A stretch of 64,000 nucleotides of DNA from Hemileia vastatrix (GCA_030280995.1 JASXTE010000004.1:42170797-42234796); one strand, 5' to 3'. Shown: positions 1 to 12,300, numbered from the stretch's first letter. Notes: generated by a model not told the origin, from the letters alone. Made by a program: numbers and translations.

Positions 1-1062
1 TCCACTTGCATTGATACCACTTTGGTTTCAGCAAAGTTCATCACAGGGATGCTCAACAGGCTTAGAATTACCGTCCAGAGAATCAATACTACTAAAATCA
101 TTGACAACTTTGATTTCGATTACGAACTTTCTAACCCTGAAGAAAATATCAAAAGATGAGGTGAAAGATTTAGAAAACCTTCTTTTTGAATACCGTCAAT
201 GTCTTCAGAGTGGATGGAAACATCAAAGGATAAAGCCAAACCTCCACCTAACTCAGCATTTCCCTGATGTGATAAAACGATTTGGGCCACCTGCTTATAC
301 TGCCACATGGGCAGCTGAAAGAATAAATGGTAAACTTTCAAGTATTTCAAATAATCATCATTCTTGTATGTCAAAATAAAAATTTTCATTGAATATTTAA
401 CAATTATTAATATCATATTTTGTATGTAAGATGAGATACCAAAAACGATTCTCAAGTATTGGCATGTCAAGACAGTTCTAATGCAGTATGAAAAAGAAGA
501 AAACATGGAGCTAAACAAAGATGAAAAAATGACGAAAGATTTGGATAGTGTGAAAGAGTGTATTACGCTGGATGAAGCAATTTTTCAAAAATGGGCAAAA
601 GCACGAATTGGAAAAGATAGTTTAAGACGGCATTTGTCATTATCAGAGATCAAAGTTGAAAGAGTGGTGCAAGTACTCAGAAGCTTTGTGTTAAAAGGAA
701 AACGATTTATGACGAAATCTAAGCATGAAGGTAACTCAACAATCGAATTCAAATATTGTGATGATTGGAGTTTTGGTCAGATTGATATGTTATTCACATC
801 AAAAGAGGACAAGGGAGAGGTTTGGGCGATTGTTAGTCCTTTCAAAGAAATCCTGCCTAGCGAAACACACAAGGATCCTTATGAGAGTCATACTCTTCTA
901 AATAGCAGAGTACTCAGGGATTCTAAGGCCGCCGCTATTGTTGTAAGTGAAAAGTCGATAATAGGACATGCAGCTATCCTGAAACATCAGCGAGGAACTT
1001 TTGGTATGAAAGAAAAGATTATCACGGCTGTTGGGTTGAGGTCCATTGTAAGTCAAAACTAA
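1..1062 (+). CDS. Tnp2/CACTA-type transposase, C-terminal part (truncated by window edge)
   Basis: The first exon is open from the window edge to 329 and ends in a PNLHLTQHFPDVIKRFGPP ... ERIN stretch. This matches the 'PNxHxxxH...FGP...ERxN' block (DUF4218-like) at the C-terminus of basidiomycete Tnp2/CACTA transposases. A GT-AG intron at 330-430 (phase 1) joins it in frame to 431-1062, which encodes about 210 residues including FKYCDDWSFGQIDMLFTSKE and ends at TAA. The catalytic core would lie to the left of the window. Both exons are free of internal stops, so decay is not visible here. The family assignment rests on the conserved block only. The downstream genes may be companions within the same element, but no terminal repeats were identified. 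Confidence 0.6.
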
Positions 1063-1594
1063 TTACTCTGAATAGAAGCAGTTTGAGTTAATTTTGATCC
1101 TTTGGCATTTGAAAGGAGTGGTAATGCAAGCAAAGTGATGAATGGCACAATTTTGGGTGGAGAATGGGAGAATAAAGATTTTTTTGATTGAGCAATGCCT
1201 TAACAATGTGATATAAAAAAATAGTTGCATAATTCCAAACATCACTCAGCATTATGAGATATCAAACATGAATTTGGTAGGAATTCGACAGAGATAAAAA
1301 AATTTAGAAAAAGTAATAAGTAAGGTGGGAAGTATAAATAATACTCATTTCAGTTTAGGAAGGCAATTTTCAAGCCCAATTCCAAAACTCTTTATAAATT
1401 TTTCTCTGATTAATTAACAACACTTTTAAAAAAATTATTGTAAAGGATTAAAATATGGACAAAGATTTTGATATGAGTAAGACATTGTTATCTACTAAAT
1501 CATTCTGCCAAGTTAATAATTTGATATTTCTAATTTGACTTCAATTTCACAAAAAATAGGTCAATTGTTAAATTCTATTATTGATAATGGAACT
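1063..1594. other. intergenic, no gene seen
   Basis: AT-rich spacer between the Tnp2-like gene and the next gene. An ATG at 1455 opens a 27-codon frame that ends before the downstream gene and does not splice into it in phase. It could belong to the 5' leader. Confidence 0.4.
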
Positions 1595-3179
1595 ATGGAT
1601 ATGGATGTGGAATACGAGACTCCAAATCCAGAAGCTAAGGATGGTAACAGTAACCCCCACGCTGGTCCTTCTACATCTACATCTAACGACCAAAGGCAGA
1701 AAAATACTCCGCATCAAAATCGAGAGGAACAGACGAATCAAAATGGGGCTGCTAAGAATGCTGAATTTGTTGCCGGGTTACTGAATGATTTCCTGCCCAA
1801 GAATACTGAACAAAATCCAGATGAACCTGAATTTTCTAGTTGAGTACTTGAAATTATTTTGATAAATGCAAATGTACTTTTAATGACTGATTTAATTTTT
1901 TTCCCTGTTTTGTAGGCACTTTTGATCCAAAGCTACGAAATAATTTTAAGGAGCAAAAAAGGAAAGCGGCTGAGAGAAGAACAGCAGAGGGTCGTCAAGA
2001 AAAAGTCATAAAATCCATCTCAAAAGCAAGAAATGCACCCAGAAGTTCTGAAACAATCAGCCGAAATATTCATCACTTCTTAAGAGTGTGCCTGGGTGGC
2101 CCGACACAACTGAATCACTATCCAGAAAGCCCAACTGAAGAGGAGGTTAAAAATTGGCTTAATTGGACTCAGAACAAAAAGAATCTACTTCGACAGGCAA
2201 TTGAAAAGGTTTTCTCAATTCATCAGCCAAAAACTGCTGCTGATAAAGACTATTTAGCTAGAACTGCAGCTGCTCACATTGGAGCGAAAATTGGTTTGCC
2301 TGCTTTTCAGCCTACGAGTGATTTATTGAACATTCCTGGTGGTCCTCCTGTCCCGATGACATTGAAGAAAAATCTTGAGCGGGCTTTACAAGAAAAAGGA
2401 TTCCCGAGACTTACTTTTGAATGGTCATGCAAATCATTTTCAGGATCAGTCTGGAATCAAGTAGTATCGGCAATTTTGGCAGAATTTTCACTGACTTGGC
2501 TTAAGACGGTGAATTGGGTGGACGCAGAGAAATTCAAATTTATTTCCATTGTCATTGAACAGTGGGTTTTAAATAAAGGTAAAGAGTTGAGGAAGTATAA
2601 AGGAAGAAAAGATACTTCTCTTGCGGATATCAAGAAGATAAACCATTCCAAGGCACAAGTGCAAAGACACCGAAAAAAAGTGAGAATTTCCCCTAATCTT
2701 TCAAAATAAAAGCTACTTACAAGATATGATTTTATTTAACATTTTAGATAGCTGAAACACGTTGGACTATATCGGGTAAATACTGCCATGGAAATGAAGA
2801 TTTTATCGCCCTCTTTTTGACAACTGAATGCACATCAGATATCGAGGAAGAAAAAGAGTCTACAAAGCGGCCCATACGTGTAATACCTGCATGGAGAAGC
2901 CAACGACTCACTGAGTGTATCCATTTACTTGATAAAGTAGCATTTTCTTTAGCAACAAATCAAAGGGCTCTTCTCCAGTATAAAAAGACATATGAGCGCT
3001 CTTCTGAGAAAAAATCTTCAAAAAATGGTATAATTGGTGTTCCCCGAAATTTACCAAAAAATTTTTACTCAAGTGATTTTTTAAATAGTCTAAATAAGAT
3101 TGAAAGTGATATTCTTGCAGCTAAAAATGAAGTTGATTTAGAAAAGATTTATTCAAGCTTGAATAATTTATGTATATAG
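1595..3179 (+). CDS. three-exon gene of unknown function, 479 aa
   Basis: Exons 1595-1838, 1916-2679 and 2748-3179 join to 1440 nt (479 codons plus stop). The introns are 77 and 68 nt, with a GTTGAG donor and TTTTGTAG acceptor, then a GTGAGA donor and ATTTTAG acceptor. Both restore frame exactly, so the gene looks intact. The N-terminal ~80 residues are polar and low complexity (Asn/Gln/Ser/Thr). The middle is basic and rich in Lys/Arg and includes an FDPKLRNNF ... RKAAERR stretch. A folded-looking part follows (residues roughly 160-330) with ARTAAAHIGAKIGLPAFQP and the Trp-rich WSCKSFSGSVW. I do not recognise the family. It sits between a Tnp2-like gene and another unknown gene on the same strand, so an element-encoded companion protein is possible. 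The start is the first ATG in the open frame; an upstream exon is not excluded. Confidence 0.6.
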
Positions 3180-4480
3180 TTATACTTATAAGAAGCTCTT
3201 TCATATATCATATAAGAAATATATTGTTTACTGTAGATATTACATAGTTGTTCTTACAGGGGATTAATGCGAAAATTGTATTTACTAGCCGACCAGCTTT
3301 TTTCCTAATCTAATTATAAATAGTAAGAAAAAAAGTGTTTTATTTGTAAATATATCTTTAAATGTAAATGAGCCAAAAGTGCAGTGAAATGTTTTAAGTT
3401 TTAATCATCGGATTCTTATGATAGAACAATTAAGTGTGTGTAGGTTTGATTGAGACATACAGGTGCGTACCTGTGATATGTGCCGTGTTGGCACAAATGC
3501 ATTGGATAATCAAAGTGATCAAAGATATGCAATAGTGGAATAAAAAAGTCTAAGGATAATTTTACATTTAAGTACATGAATACTAGACAACCCAAGGTAG
3601 GTCAACCGGCATTAAGAAGTGAAAATTTGAAAGTGTATTCTTTCACTAAAAGCTAAGTTTCATTCCAATTTGAATCAATATGTTTAACGAATGTTCAATG
3701 TAATCTTGAATAACTGTTTTGATTTGGATTGAATATTTATATTAGCCATTGTATAATTTTTAAGGTGATTATGATGTGGCAAATTTTTTTTCCTAACAAA
3801 ATTTTGAAGTATATCACTTAAAAAATGTTTAAGTTTCTTGTAAACTTGTGCCAAACTCATGCTGAACTCTGGTTGAACACCGGTGGGAGCTTGTTGTGGG
3901 GCGAAGTTCGGTACATATTCAAACTTAGTCTGGTGAATTTTCCATAATTGTTTTTTTAATAGTTCAAGTGTATGGTGCATATGCCTAAGGCCATTTTAGT
4001 GATGTTCAATTCATTTTAAACGTTCTGCTTGAGGAATGTTAGAAAGTTTAATGTATGGAAAATCCTTTAATTTGAATTTTGCTCAACCAGCTGAAGTATA
4101 GTTATTAAAGGACTTAGTGCTTAGCTGGATAATTATTTACAATGCATGTTTAGTTTGAAATTTATTTCGCCTGTCTTTCCTTGAAAGGTATTCCCTAACA
4201 ACCAAACAATGGGGGTTGCATATGCAATCACAATTTTCAAATTGCACAATAGTTTGCTCAAGGAAAAACATTACCGTAACTTAAGAATGAAGGCTTCAAT
4301 AATTATATAAGGGAGTCTGATTTCAAAGTTTTTTCACATCATCCCACATTACTCTAAATAAAACGAAACATTATCGATTTCAAATATTTTCTCCATTTGC
4401 TAGATTAGTTAAATTTAAATAATTCATCTATTAATAAAGATTATTGTCCTCTTCATTCTAATTTTTTTTAATCTTATAGC
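3180..4480. other. intergenic spacer
   Basis: 1.3 kb of AT-rich sequence with no supported coding region. Only short inverted repeats such as GTGCC/GGCAC near 3480 were seen. It presumably holds the terminator of the upstream gene and the promoter of the next gene. Confidence 0.5.
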
Positions 4481-6862
4481 ATGTCAGACTCAAGTTCCGA
4501 GCTATCATCAGTCCCGTCTTCAGGTTGTAAGAAAAATGCAACACCATCACCCGGTTAGTAATAAGTCAGTGATAAAAAACTATTTATGTGAAAGCTTACT
4601 TTTCATTTTGTATGTAGATGCTCAAGCAATAAAAGAAAATTTCAATGAGACTGCCACTTTCGAAAAATTTTCACTCCAATCAAGCAATCCATTACAATCA
4701 ACATCTAGGGAGCCAGCACTTCAGTCAGAAATTATTGAGATTACGGCTGAAGAATACTATGAAAAACTCAATATGATGGAGGAACGAGCAGCATCTTTTG
4801 TTTGGGAGTTGGAAGAAATGAGAGTTCACAAGGCATATGTGGACTCAGCATCATCGTTTCTTAACTTTGTTAAACATCAAAAAAAATGTGAGTAATTTCA
4901 TACTTTAATTGTTATTGAATCTAAAACATTATTATTTATAATTATTAGCATATCTGGATACTAAGAAAGTTCCCGAAGATTCTCATATTAAGGTCAAGGA
5001 GGCACAAGAGTCAGAATCGGGTAGTGCTTCAAGAAATGTAAACAAGAGGTTGGATCATACTCATCGGACAAAAAGAGCACGTACCTCATTAAGCTCCTCA
5101 TTGGTTCCAGAATATTCTTCATCTCCTACTCCTGATGGAGAAGAAGAATCTGAAAGACAAGAAGACCCAATGTTATCAAGTAATTCGTAAGTATAATTTT
5201 AATCATACAACTTTCATGAGATATACTGATATCCCTTCTCATAAACTATTGTCGTGCAATTTAACTTTAGGAAAAACGATCAAGGTGAATCTGCAGCAGG
5301 TAAAAGATGAATATAATATCATAGCTGATAATTTAAAATTTATTTTGTGAAACTGACACATTTCTTTTTATAATATTTACAGACATAGATGCAGAAAATT
5401 CACAAAAGAAAAAAGAAACACCAATCATTGCCAGTGACGATCACAACAGAGAGATATCATCTGCGGCTGAAGAAACAACTGCAAGGGATGATGCGGTACC
5501 ACATTCTCAAACGGAACCGTTAAGTATGTGTATTTAATATTTTTATTCAAAAAAAAATGTGGCTAAATGTTTAACATTTCTGTAGTATCTTCTGCATCAA
5601 AAGAGCCGTCCTTGTTGAAAGATATGAATTTAAAATCAGATATCAAAGAACTTTATTATTTTTTTGAAGGAAAAATCAGCTGGCAAAAGGTGAACAAGGC
5701 ATGTAATGCAATCACATTCTTTCTGAATTTTCGAGGAACGGAGAAGATTTTAACACCGTCGTTTGATGCGTTCTCGTTTCATTTCACCCAAGGCACTCAT
5801 GCAGAATGGGTTAAAGTCATCAATGAATTGGGTAATTTCTTCACTATTGAAAATATAATTTTTGTATTTATTAACTTTATGACTCTTATTGTAGGCCCTC
5901 AATTTTTGGATTTAAATGAATCTACGCAACCATGGTACTCGACCGATCAAATTGACTTTTCAAAACTTGCCGAGTTCAATGCAAAATCATTGAATGAAAC
6001 TTATGGGGACTTGTGCAAAAAGAAGACATCAAATCCAGAAACCCACCTGTTTCGTTTGCTTAGTCGATGTCAATTTGTCAGCCCACATTCTCAACAGTAC
6101 TGGTCGACACTGATTGCCTCGTCTCTAGAGTTAATGGCAAACGAAACACATCAGGCACCTCCACCCGAAATGATTGAGAATGATGATCCGGTAACACGAA
6201 GTCTTCTATTAATCGATCATATTGACAAACTTATGAACAAGACTCCACCAATTTCGAGTTCAGCAAGTGAGATGAAGAAGTACAAAGCCATGACCAACTC
6301 AATGACGCCGCTTTTACAATTTCAAAATGTCATATCCAACTGTTTGAAGTCATACTTGTCATTGTATGCAAGATCACAGGCGAAACCGAAAACAGCTTCA
6401 GAAAAGCGGAAAAGAAAAGAAAAAGACGGTGGACAATTGATTCAGTCTGGATCCAACAATGCAGAAGAAAGGTCACTGATTCAGATTGAACAAAGCACAG
6501 CAAATCATAACTTTCAACCTTTTATTATGTATTTGATAGATGGGGTAAGGGGTTTATTTATATGTTCGCATGATTATAGATTTGCAAGTATCAGTGATTG
6601 TTTAGCATTTATAAGTCAGGTTGATTGTATTCGCAAAAAAAGTAATTGCTTATTTAATTCAGAAGAACGTATATGGAAGAATCTCAATAGCTACATCATA
6701 GGTCTTTTTTACAAAATTATCAAAAATCCAGCAAACACGAAAGACTTCTGTATGCCATCACACTTGGAAATAGCTCGTGCAATAACTGCTGATTTTTTGG
6801 ATCATTGGAAAATAGTCCAACCTGATACATATTTTTTTCAAACTCCAAGTATTAAAGAGTAA
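4481..6862 (+). CDS. eight-exon gene of unknown function, 629 aa
   Basis: Proposed exons are 4481-4553, 4618-4887, 4949-5186, 5271-5299, 5383-5523, 5586-5831, 5895-6544 and 6620-6862. They total 1890 nt, exactly 630 codons. Introns are 61-84 nt with GT donors (GTTAGT, GTGAGT, GTAAGT, GTAAAA, GTATGT, GTAATT, GTAAGG) and AG acceptors; exon 4 is a 29-nt microexon. The last two introns are multiples of three and contain no stop, so they are less certain. The N-terminal third is Ser/Glu/Thr-rich and disordered-looking. It has a basic RTKRARTSL cluster, and KRKRKEKDG occurs further on, so a nuclear location is plausible. The C-terminal part is ordered (RLLSRCQFVSPHSQQYW; FCMPSHLEIARAITADF). No family was recognised. 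Consistent splicing phases across eight exons argue for a functional gene. Confidence 0.65.
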
Positions 6863-7500
6863 ATATTGATTATATTTATATAAATAGATGCTATACTTGA
6901 TATAATATTGATGTAAATAGCTACAATAATATGAATATTTCAAAATAATAATAATAAAATTAAAAATTAAAAAAATTTGGAAATAAGAAATATGCAAGAA
7001 TTGTGTAAAATGTGCAATAATTATAATACATGGATTAAAAATAAATGTGAATAATAATAAATATGAGGTATGCAAATGAAGTGTGGAAAGATGGAAAAAT
7101 AAGAATTATAAACAACTTTAAAAAATAAGATGACAGTTATAAATGTATTAAATGAGTATAAAGTGTTAGAAAAGAAGAATAGGTAATTGAAAAAACATCA
7201 ACAATTAAATATGAAGTACAGAATCATAAAAAATGTAAAAACTCATAAGTCGAATGATTAAATGATATATTCATTCATAGAAAGAAAGCAGCAGTGTTAT
7301 TCCTGATAATAATAGAAGTATACAAAGGCAAGGAATAATGAATATAATATACTCATCAAAAATATAATTAGATGAAGAAAAGAGAAAGAATAATGTGAAC
7401 ACATTCAAATTAAAAAATGTGTACTCTAACCTATAATGGTAGTTAAGGGTAATCCAAATTGATATTCCAAAACAGATTGAAATAGAAGCAAAAAAACACA
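6863..7500. other. AT-rich spacer
   Basis: No gene seen. A/T runs and simple sequence lead into the palindrome array. Confidence 0.5.
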
Positions 7501-8190
7501 AGTGTACCCTGATCTTCGCGCGAAGACCAGGGTACACTTCTCAAAATCTCTGATACAAATTTTATCAAGGCCAATATACAATGGTGGACTCTGATGTTCG
7601 GCCGAAGATGAAGGTCCACCTCTTCAAATATCACTGAACACATGGTTGCAGGCAAAAATACCATGGTGTACCCTGATCTTCGGCCAAAGATCAGGGTTCA
7701 AGTCTTCAAATTTCAAGAAATATTTGAATAGGAGAAAAAACATATGTACCCTGATCTTTGTGTGCAAATCAGGGTACACATCTTCAATTTTCACACACAA
7801 TGTGTAGGAAGGCAAAAATACAATGGATGCCTCTGATGAAGGTGTTAGAACAAGGGTCATTTATTTTCAAATTCATGAACAATTTGAATACAGGGAAAAA
7901 TGAAAGGTGAACCCTGATCTTCGCGCGAAGGTCAGGGTACACATCATCAATTTTCATGTAGTTTTTGAATAACGGCAAAAAAACACATGTGTACCCTGAC
8001 CTTCGTGCGAAGATCAGGGTTCACTTGTCTAAATCTCACATACAATTTAGTCCAGGTAAAAAATACAAAGGTGGACTCTGATCTTTGCCTGAAGATCAGG
8101 GTACACATCATTAATTTTCATGTACTTTTTGAATAACAGCAAAGAAACACAAGTGTATCCCTGATCTTCGCGCGAAGATCAGTGTACACT
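7501..8190 (+). repeat. left arm of 690-bp inverted repeat
   Basis: Nine palindromic units with unique spacers. The arm is repeated in reverse complement at 8702-9391, roughly 95% identical by eye, with a 511-bp centre (8191-8701). The inner part 8186-8348 is also a direct copy of 7535-7698, indicating a higher-order period of about 650 bp. Confidence 0.85.
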
Positions 8191-8701
8191 TCTCAAAATC
8201 TATGATACAATTTTGATCAAGGCCAATATACAATGGTGGACTCTGATCTTCCGCTTGTGAAGAAGGTCTACCTCTCTGAACACATAGTTGCAGGCAAAAA
8301 TACCATAGTGGACCCTGATCTTCAGGGAAAAATCCGTGTACACCTCTAAATTTTTTTTCATATAATTTAAAATAATGCAAAAATACAATGAAGGAATCTG
8401 ATGTTCCCCTGCAGGTAAGATTTTCCTTGAAAGATTATTAAGTGAAGTTAAAATATACTTTCGAAAACCACATGTAAATCTTGACCTGTGCAGATTAATC
8501 ATGGTTGGTTTGTTATAATTTATACATGAACAAAATTACTTCAAATTCTAACAATCAAAGACTATATATCATATTATTTTATATTAACTAAAATAACAGT
8601 GTTCATCTTTGAATTTGGAATAGTTGACCTTTATTGTTTGCTTTAGATGGATGCCCACCTGTGATTTTTACTCCTACTCATATGTTGTTGAAATTTGAAG
8701 A

Positions 8702-9391
8702 GGTGTACCCTGATCTTCGCGCGAAGATCAGGGATACACTTGTGTTTCTTTGCTGTTATCAAAAAGTACATGAAAATTAATGATGTGTACCCTGATCTTC
8801 AGGCAAAGATCAGAGTCCACCTTTGTATTTTTTACCTGGACTAAATTGTATGTGAGATTTAGACAAGTGAACCCTGATCTTTGCACGAAGGTCAGGGTAC
8901 ACATGTGTTTTTTTGCCGTTATTCAAAAACTACATGAATATTGATGATGTGTACCCTGATCTTTGCGCGAAGATCAGGGTTCACCTTTCGTTTTTCCCTG
9001 TATTCAAATTGTTCATGAATTTGAAAATAAATGACCCTTGTTCTAACACTTTCATCAGAGGCATCCATTGTATTTTTGCCTTTCTACACATTGTGTGTGA
9101 AAATTGAAGATGTGTACCCTGATTTGCACACAAAGATCAGGGTACATATGTTTTTTCTCCTATTCAAATATTTCTTGAAATTTGAAGACGTGAACCCTGA
9201 TCTTCGGCCGAAGATCAGGGTACACCATGGTATTTTTGCCTGCAACCATGTGTTCAGTGATATTTGAAGTGGTGGACCTTCATCTTCGGCCGAACATCAG
9301 AGTCCACCATTGTATATTGGCCTTGATAAAAAGTGTATCAGAGATTTTGAGAAGTGTACCCTCATCTTTGCACGAAGATCAGGGTACACAT
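8702..9391 (-). repeat. right arm of 690-bp inverted repeat
   Basis: Reverse complement of 7501-8190, palindrome for palindrome and spacer for spacer. Further palindromic units continue outside the arm at about 9450-9487 and, degenerate, near 9530-9567. Confidence 0.85.
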
Positions 9392-9567
9392 GAGTGGGTT
9401 TACCACTATATTGTTTGCTTTTAACACATTGTTATTAAAAATTGAAAAGGTGCACCTTGATCTTAAAGCAAAGATCAGCGTAAACATGTGTATTTTTGCT
9501 TCAATTCAAAATGTTTATGAAATTTGTAGAAGTGTGCCTTGACCAGCAGCCGTTAATCAGTGTCTGT

Positions 9568-10194
9568 CCTGTTATTTTTACCTGCTGAAATTGTCCTATC
9601 CTTTAATCACATCATTAATAATATTTTCTTAATAATCACATCTATATTAATATTTACCATCCTTCAACCTCCTTGAAAATTTATTCATCATTTATAATTC
9701 CTTGATAATATTTTCTTTGTATCTCCTTATTTGATCATCTTCATATTTATTTTACCATGTACTTTAACATCTACATAAGATTCTATTATATTCTCTAGTT
9801 TTATGTTACTGTGCTTGTGCTATCTATGTCATTTTAATGACTTCACTATCAACTACATATCTCTCCTTCAGTCTCAATACATCAATATACATTGTTAACA
9901 AAACCCTTTTACATATGATTACTCCCTTTTTGTAAACTTCACTATCTCTCTCTATACTGCTTTTCTTAATTTAGTGGGACCTCATTATTCAATTTCTTTC
10001 TGGTGCTCTCACATAGATCCTTATATACACATACCTCCATAACCTTTTTTTATAACATTCTTTACCCTCATTTTGTTCCTTCAACCCACAGCCATCACTT
10101 TACTCTACCTTTTCACACTACTTTTTCAAAGTTTCAGAACCTACATATGATATACTCAGTATTTTCATCTTTTAAAAAATGCTTAATATTATTT
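9568..10194. other. spacer, pyrimidine-rich on the plus strand
   Basis: C/T-rich AT sequence with no supported gene. It is presumably the 3' flank of the minus-strand dioxygenase gene. Confidence 0.4.
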
Positions 10195-11453
10195 TTATTT
10201 AATATTGTTCTTACCATCTCTTTTCTTCTTAAGAGAATTATCAACACTTTTCTGATAAGTTATGAGTTTTTCATGATCCTTATCTGCCAGATTTTCGTTT
10301 TGTAGTGTCGTTCTAATTTTTTCTTTTAATAATTTTAGCTTTGTCGTTTTGTCTTTTGTTGCAATGTACTGTGGAACGTCTATTCCTAGAAGAGAAAAAA
10401 TTTCAAGTCCTTTGAATAGCTTCTTGGAAACTTGAATTGATGATCCCAGACGTGTGAACCCTTCTTCCTCATTACATTTTGACGTGTAATGCAGTACTTC
10501 ATTCGCTGGCCAAAGTATCAACCATAGTCCATCACAGTTGTTGAAGTTTATTTTCGTCTCCAACTCTGGGAAAATAAACTCTCCTCCTTCTTGTCGTGGT
10601 TTATTCTTATTGTATGGGCGCTCATCGAGTTCATTTTTATACGTATTTTTGGGGTATCAAATCCCAAATGCATATCGACTCCCATCCCTATCGCAGTGCG
10701 GAGTGTTACTGTATCCATTACCATTAATCCCCGTGGTCCATGTCAGATTTCCAAAAAAAGAGTCCTCTTCCTCTTCCCAACCCGGTATATTTAACTCTTT
10801 TGACAATACCCGTGCTTCCTCATATAACTTCTTGGACAACAACTGAAAGAAAAATCTATAAAAAATTGATAATCGTTTTTTTGCTTGATCTCTTTCAGCT
10901 TTTGTAATATTTTTGTTCACATATTGCCCTAATACAGTCTATTAATGTTTAAATAATTGGAAAACATGAAAAAATGCTTACTTAAATCGAGAGGAATCGA
11001 GCATCCCATCAAAATTCCTTCAGCAAACATTACTCCACTTTCTTGTGGTCCGTTACATGAGACCACATGCTCCAAAAGTTGAAGATCTCTCATGGCCTGT
11101 CTCATATCGTCAAGTTTATTGAGCATTTTTAACTGCTCCAACGAAATCGATGATATAATTATTGGTCGTACACCTCTTTTTCTGGGCTGGATGAAGTATG
11201 TTCCCTCATTCAGCTGCTTGAAATCTTGTGGGTCTAATGCTCCATATTGTGTCTTGTGTATCGGTTTTACTTTCAATTGTCTACCAAACATCAGATTTCC
11301 TTCTATTACACTAATTCCCCCCTCTTCTGCTTCTTTACTTGCCATAATATTTCTTTTTCCATTTTTGTTTGGATGTTTTTTCTTCCCTGCCCTTCTCCCT
11401 CGATTTTTTCCTTTACCATCCTTTCTCACAAAGTCTTCTTCTGAATCACACAT
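10195..11453 (-). pseudogene. TET/JBP-like 2OG-Fe(II) dioxygenase with one in-frame TGA
   Basis: ATG at 11453. Exon 1 is 11453-10982 and exon 2 is 10928-10195, separated by a 53-nt intron (GTAAGC...TTAG), giving 402 codons. A single TGA at 10659-10657 (codon ~248, AFGI-stop-YPKN) interrupts an otherwise open frame; a TGG-to-TGA change would explain it. Residues 1-45 are Lys/Arg-rich. The C-terminal half has the rust 'Tet-like 2OG-Fe(II) oxygenase' layout: HxD iron ligands in SNTPHCDRDGS (~235-237), a GGEFIFP strand, a distal His in EVLHYTS (~304) and a cosubstrate-type Arg in FTRLGSSIQVSKKL (~317). This superfamily oxidises 5-methylpyrimidines in nucleic acids; activity here is inference. Basidiomycete TET/JBP genes are known to be expanded together with transposons. 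It is flanked by hairpin arrays and preceded by a spliced leader with hairpin-bearing introns. Confidence 0.75.
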
Positions 11454-11550
11454 GGGTTACTCTACTAAAACTTCGATTCAGATATAAATTCATGGTCAGT
11501 ATATGACTTCTCAATCATTTAAATTACATAAATTAAATGTTTGAGTTGAA

Positions 11551-11626
11551 ATAACATGATTCAGAGTCTAAGAGGGGCAATAATGCTCTAACAACATGCT
11601 CGCTGCATTAAACCTCAATCATGTTA
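11551..11626 (-). ncRNA. intronic hairpin RNA candidate, copy 5 of 5
   Basis: Inside the intron 11686-11465, the one nearest the TET/JBP ATG. Outer stem ATAACATGATT/AATCATGTTAT with an identical interior (AGAGGGGCAATAATGCTCTA). The middle of the basal stem is imperfect. Confidence 0.5.
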
Positions 11627-11799
11627 TTTCATACTAATCAAACACTAGACAATTTTTTGTTATAAAATGAAGATACTTTGACATACATTAATTTATTTTA
11701 ATCCAAAAATTTTCAACCTCCTATTTTGTAACCAAAAAAAACAAGAACGAAACGTTAATTAAAACTCAAATGAAATTTATTACTTTTAAGTTATCATTG

Positions 11800-11870
11800 C
11801 ATGAATGAGTGACTAAGAGGGGCAATAATGCTCTAACAGCACGCATGCTGCATTAGTCATAAATCACATA
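11800..11870 (-). ncRNA. intronic hairpin RNA candidate, copy 4 of 5
   Basis: Inside the intron 11926-11721. The basal stem is TGACTAA/TTAGTCA. The sub-hairpin that reads ATGCTCGCTGCAT in other copies is GCACGCATGCTGC here, again with pairing retained. Confidence 0.5.
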
Positions 11871-12050
11871 ACATTTACTATTCCCATAACTTCAAGAGAA
11901 CAATTAACAAAAAAAAATCCACATACTTTCGTTAATATTCCAGTTGTTGTTGTGTACAGAAGAAAATCTGTAATACAAAAATAAAAATAAAATAAAAAGT
12001 ATTAGTACAAATAATTACTATATCTAAACAATCTCTTGTCTAAATATTTT

Positions 12051-12120
12051 TTGATTGAATGACTATGAGCAACAATATTAAATTCACAACACTATCGCTG
12101 CATCAGTCATCAATCATGTA
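12051..12120 (-). ncRNA. intronic hairpin RNA candidate, copy 3 of 5 (divergent)
   Basis: Inside the intron 12178-11968. The interior is diverged (ATGAGCAACAATATTAAATT on the plus strand), but ATTGAATGACT/AGTCATCAAT still pairs at the base and the CGCTGCAT segment is retained. Confidence 0.5.
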
Positions 12121-12300
12121 ATATATTACCCCAAATTACAAAATTAAATGTGAAGAAAACCTAAGATTACTTACATACTTTTTTTAAAACGTCTATTTGC
12201 CCTAACTATAACTGAACCTACATTAAACAAATGCCATCCAAAATTCATAATGTTAGTAAATATATCCATTATTTTATGAAAATCTGTCTAGTAAAAATTA

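Larger units (their letters stand above)
7501..9567. repeat. mirrored array of 38-bp palindromes, ~81-bp period
   Basis: About 20 copies of a 36-38 bp palindrome (consensus half GTGTACCCTGATCTTCGC) recur near 7501, 7584, 7663, 7743, 7824 (degenerate), 7907, 7988, 8070, 8152, 8236 and 8313, and in mirror order from 8702 to about 9487. The start-to-start period is 77-83 bp. The intervening ~45-bp spacers differ from one another within an arm but recur in the opposite arm. Palindrome centres vary while pairing is kept (CTTCGCGCGAAG, CTTCGGCCGAAG, CTTTGTGTGCAAA). The whole locus is therefore palindromic at two scales: unit and arm. Confidence 0.9.

Noticed and set aside
7501..9391. CRISPR-like array (regular ~38-bp repeats with unique spacers)
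   Set aside because: Repeats are perfect palindromes with variable centres, spacers recur in the mirrored arm, the genome is clearly eukaryotic and no cas genes exist.
7270..9542. Open frames with a recurring KIRVH peptide on both strands
   Set aside because: The peptide is the translation of the palindromic repeat, appears on both strands, and has no start or splice support.
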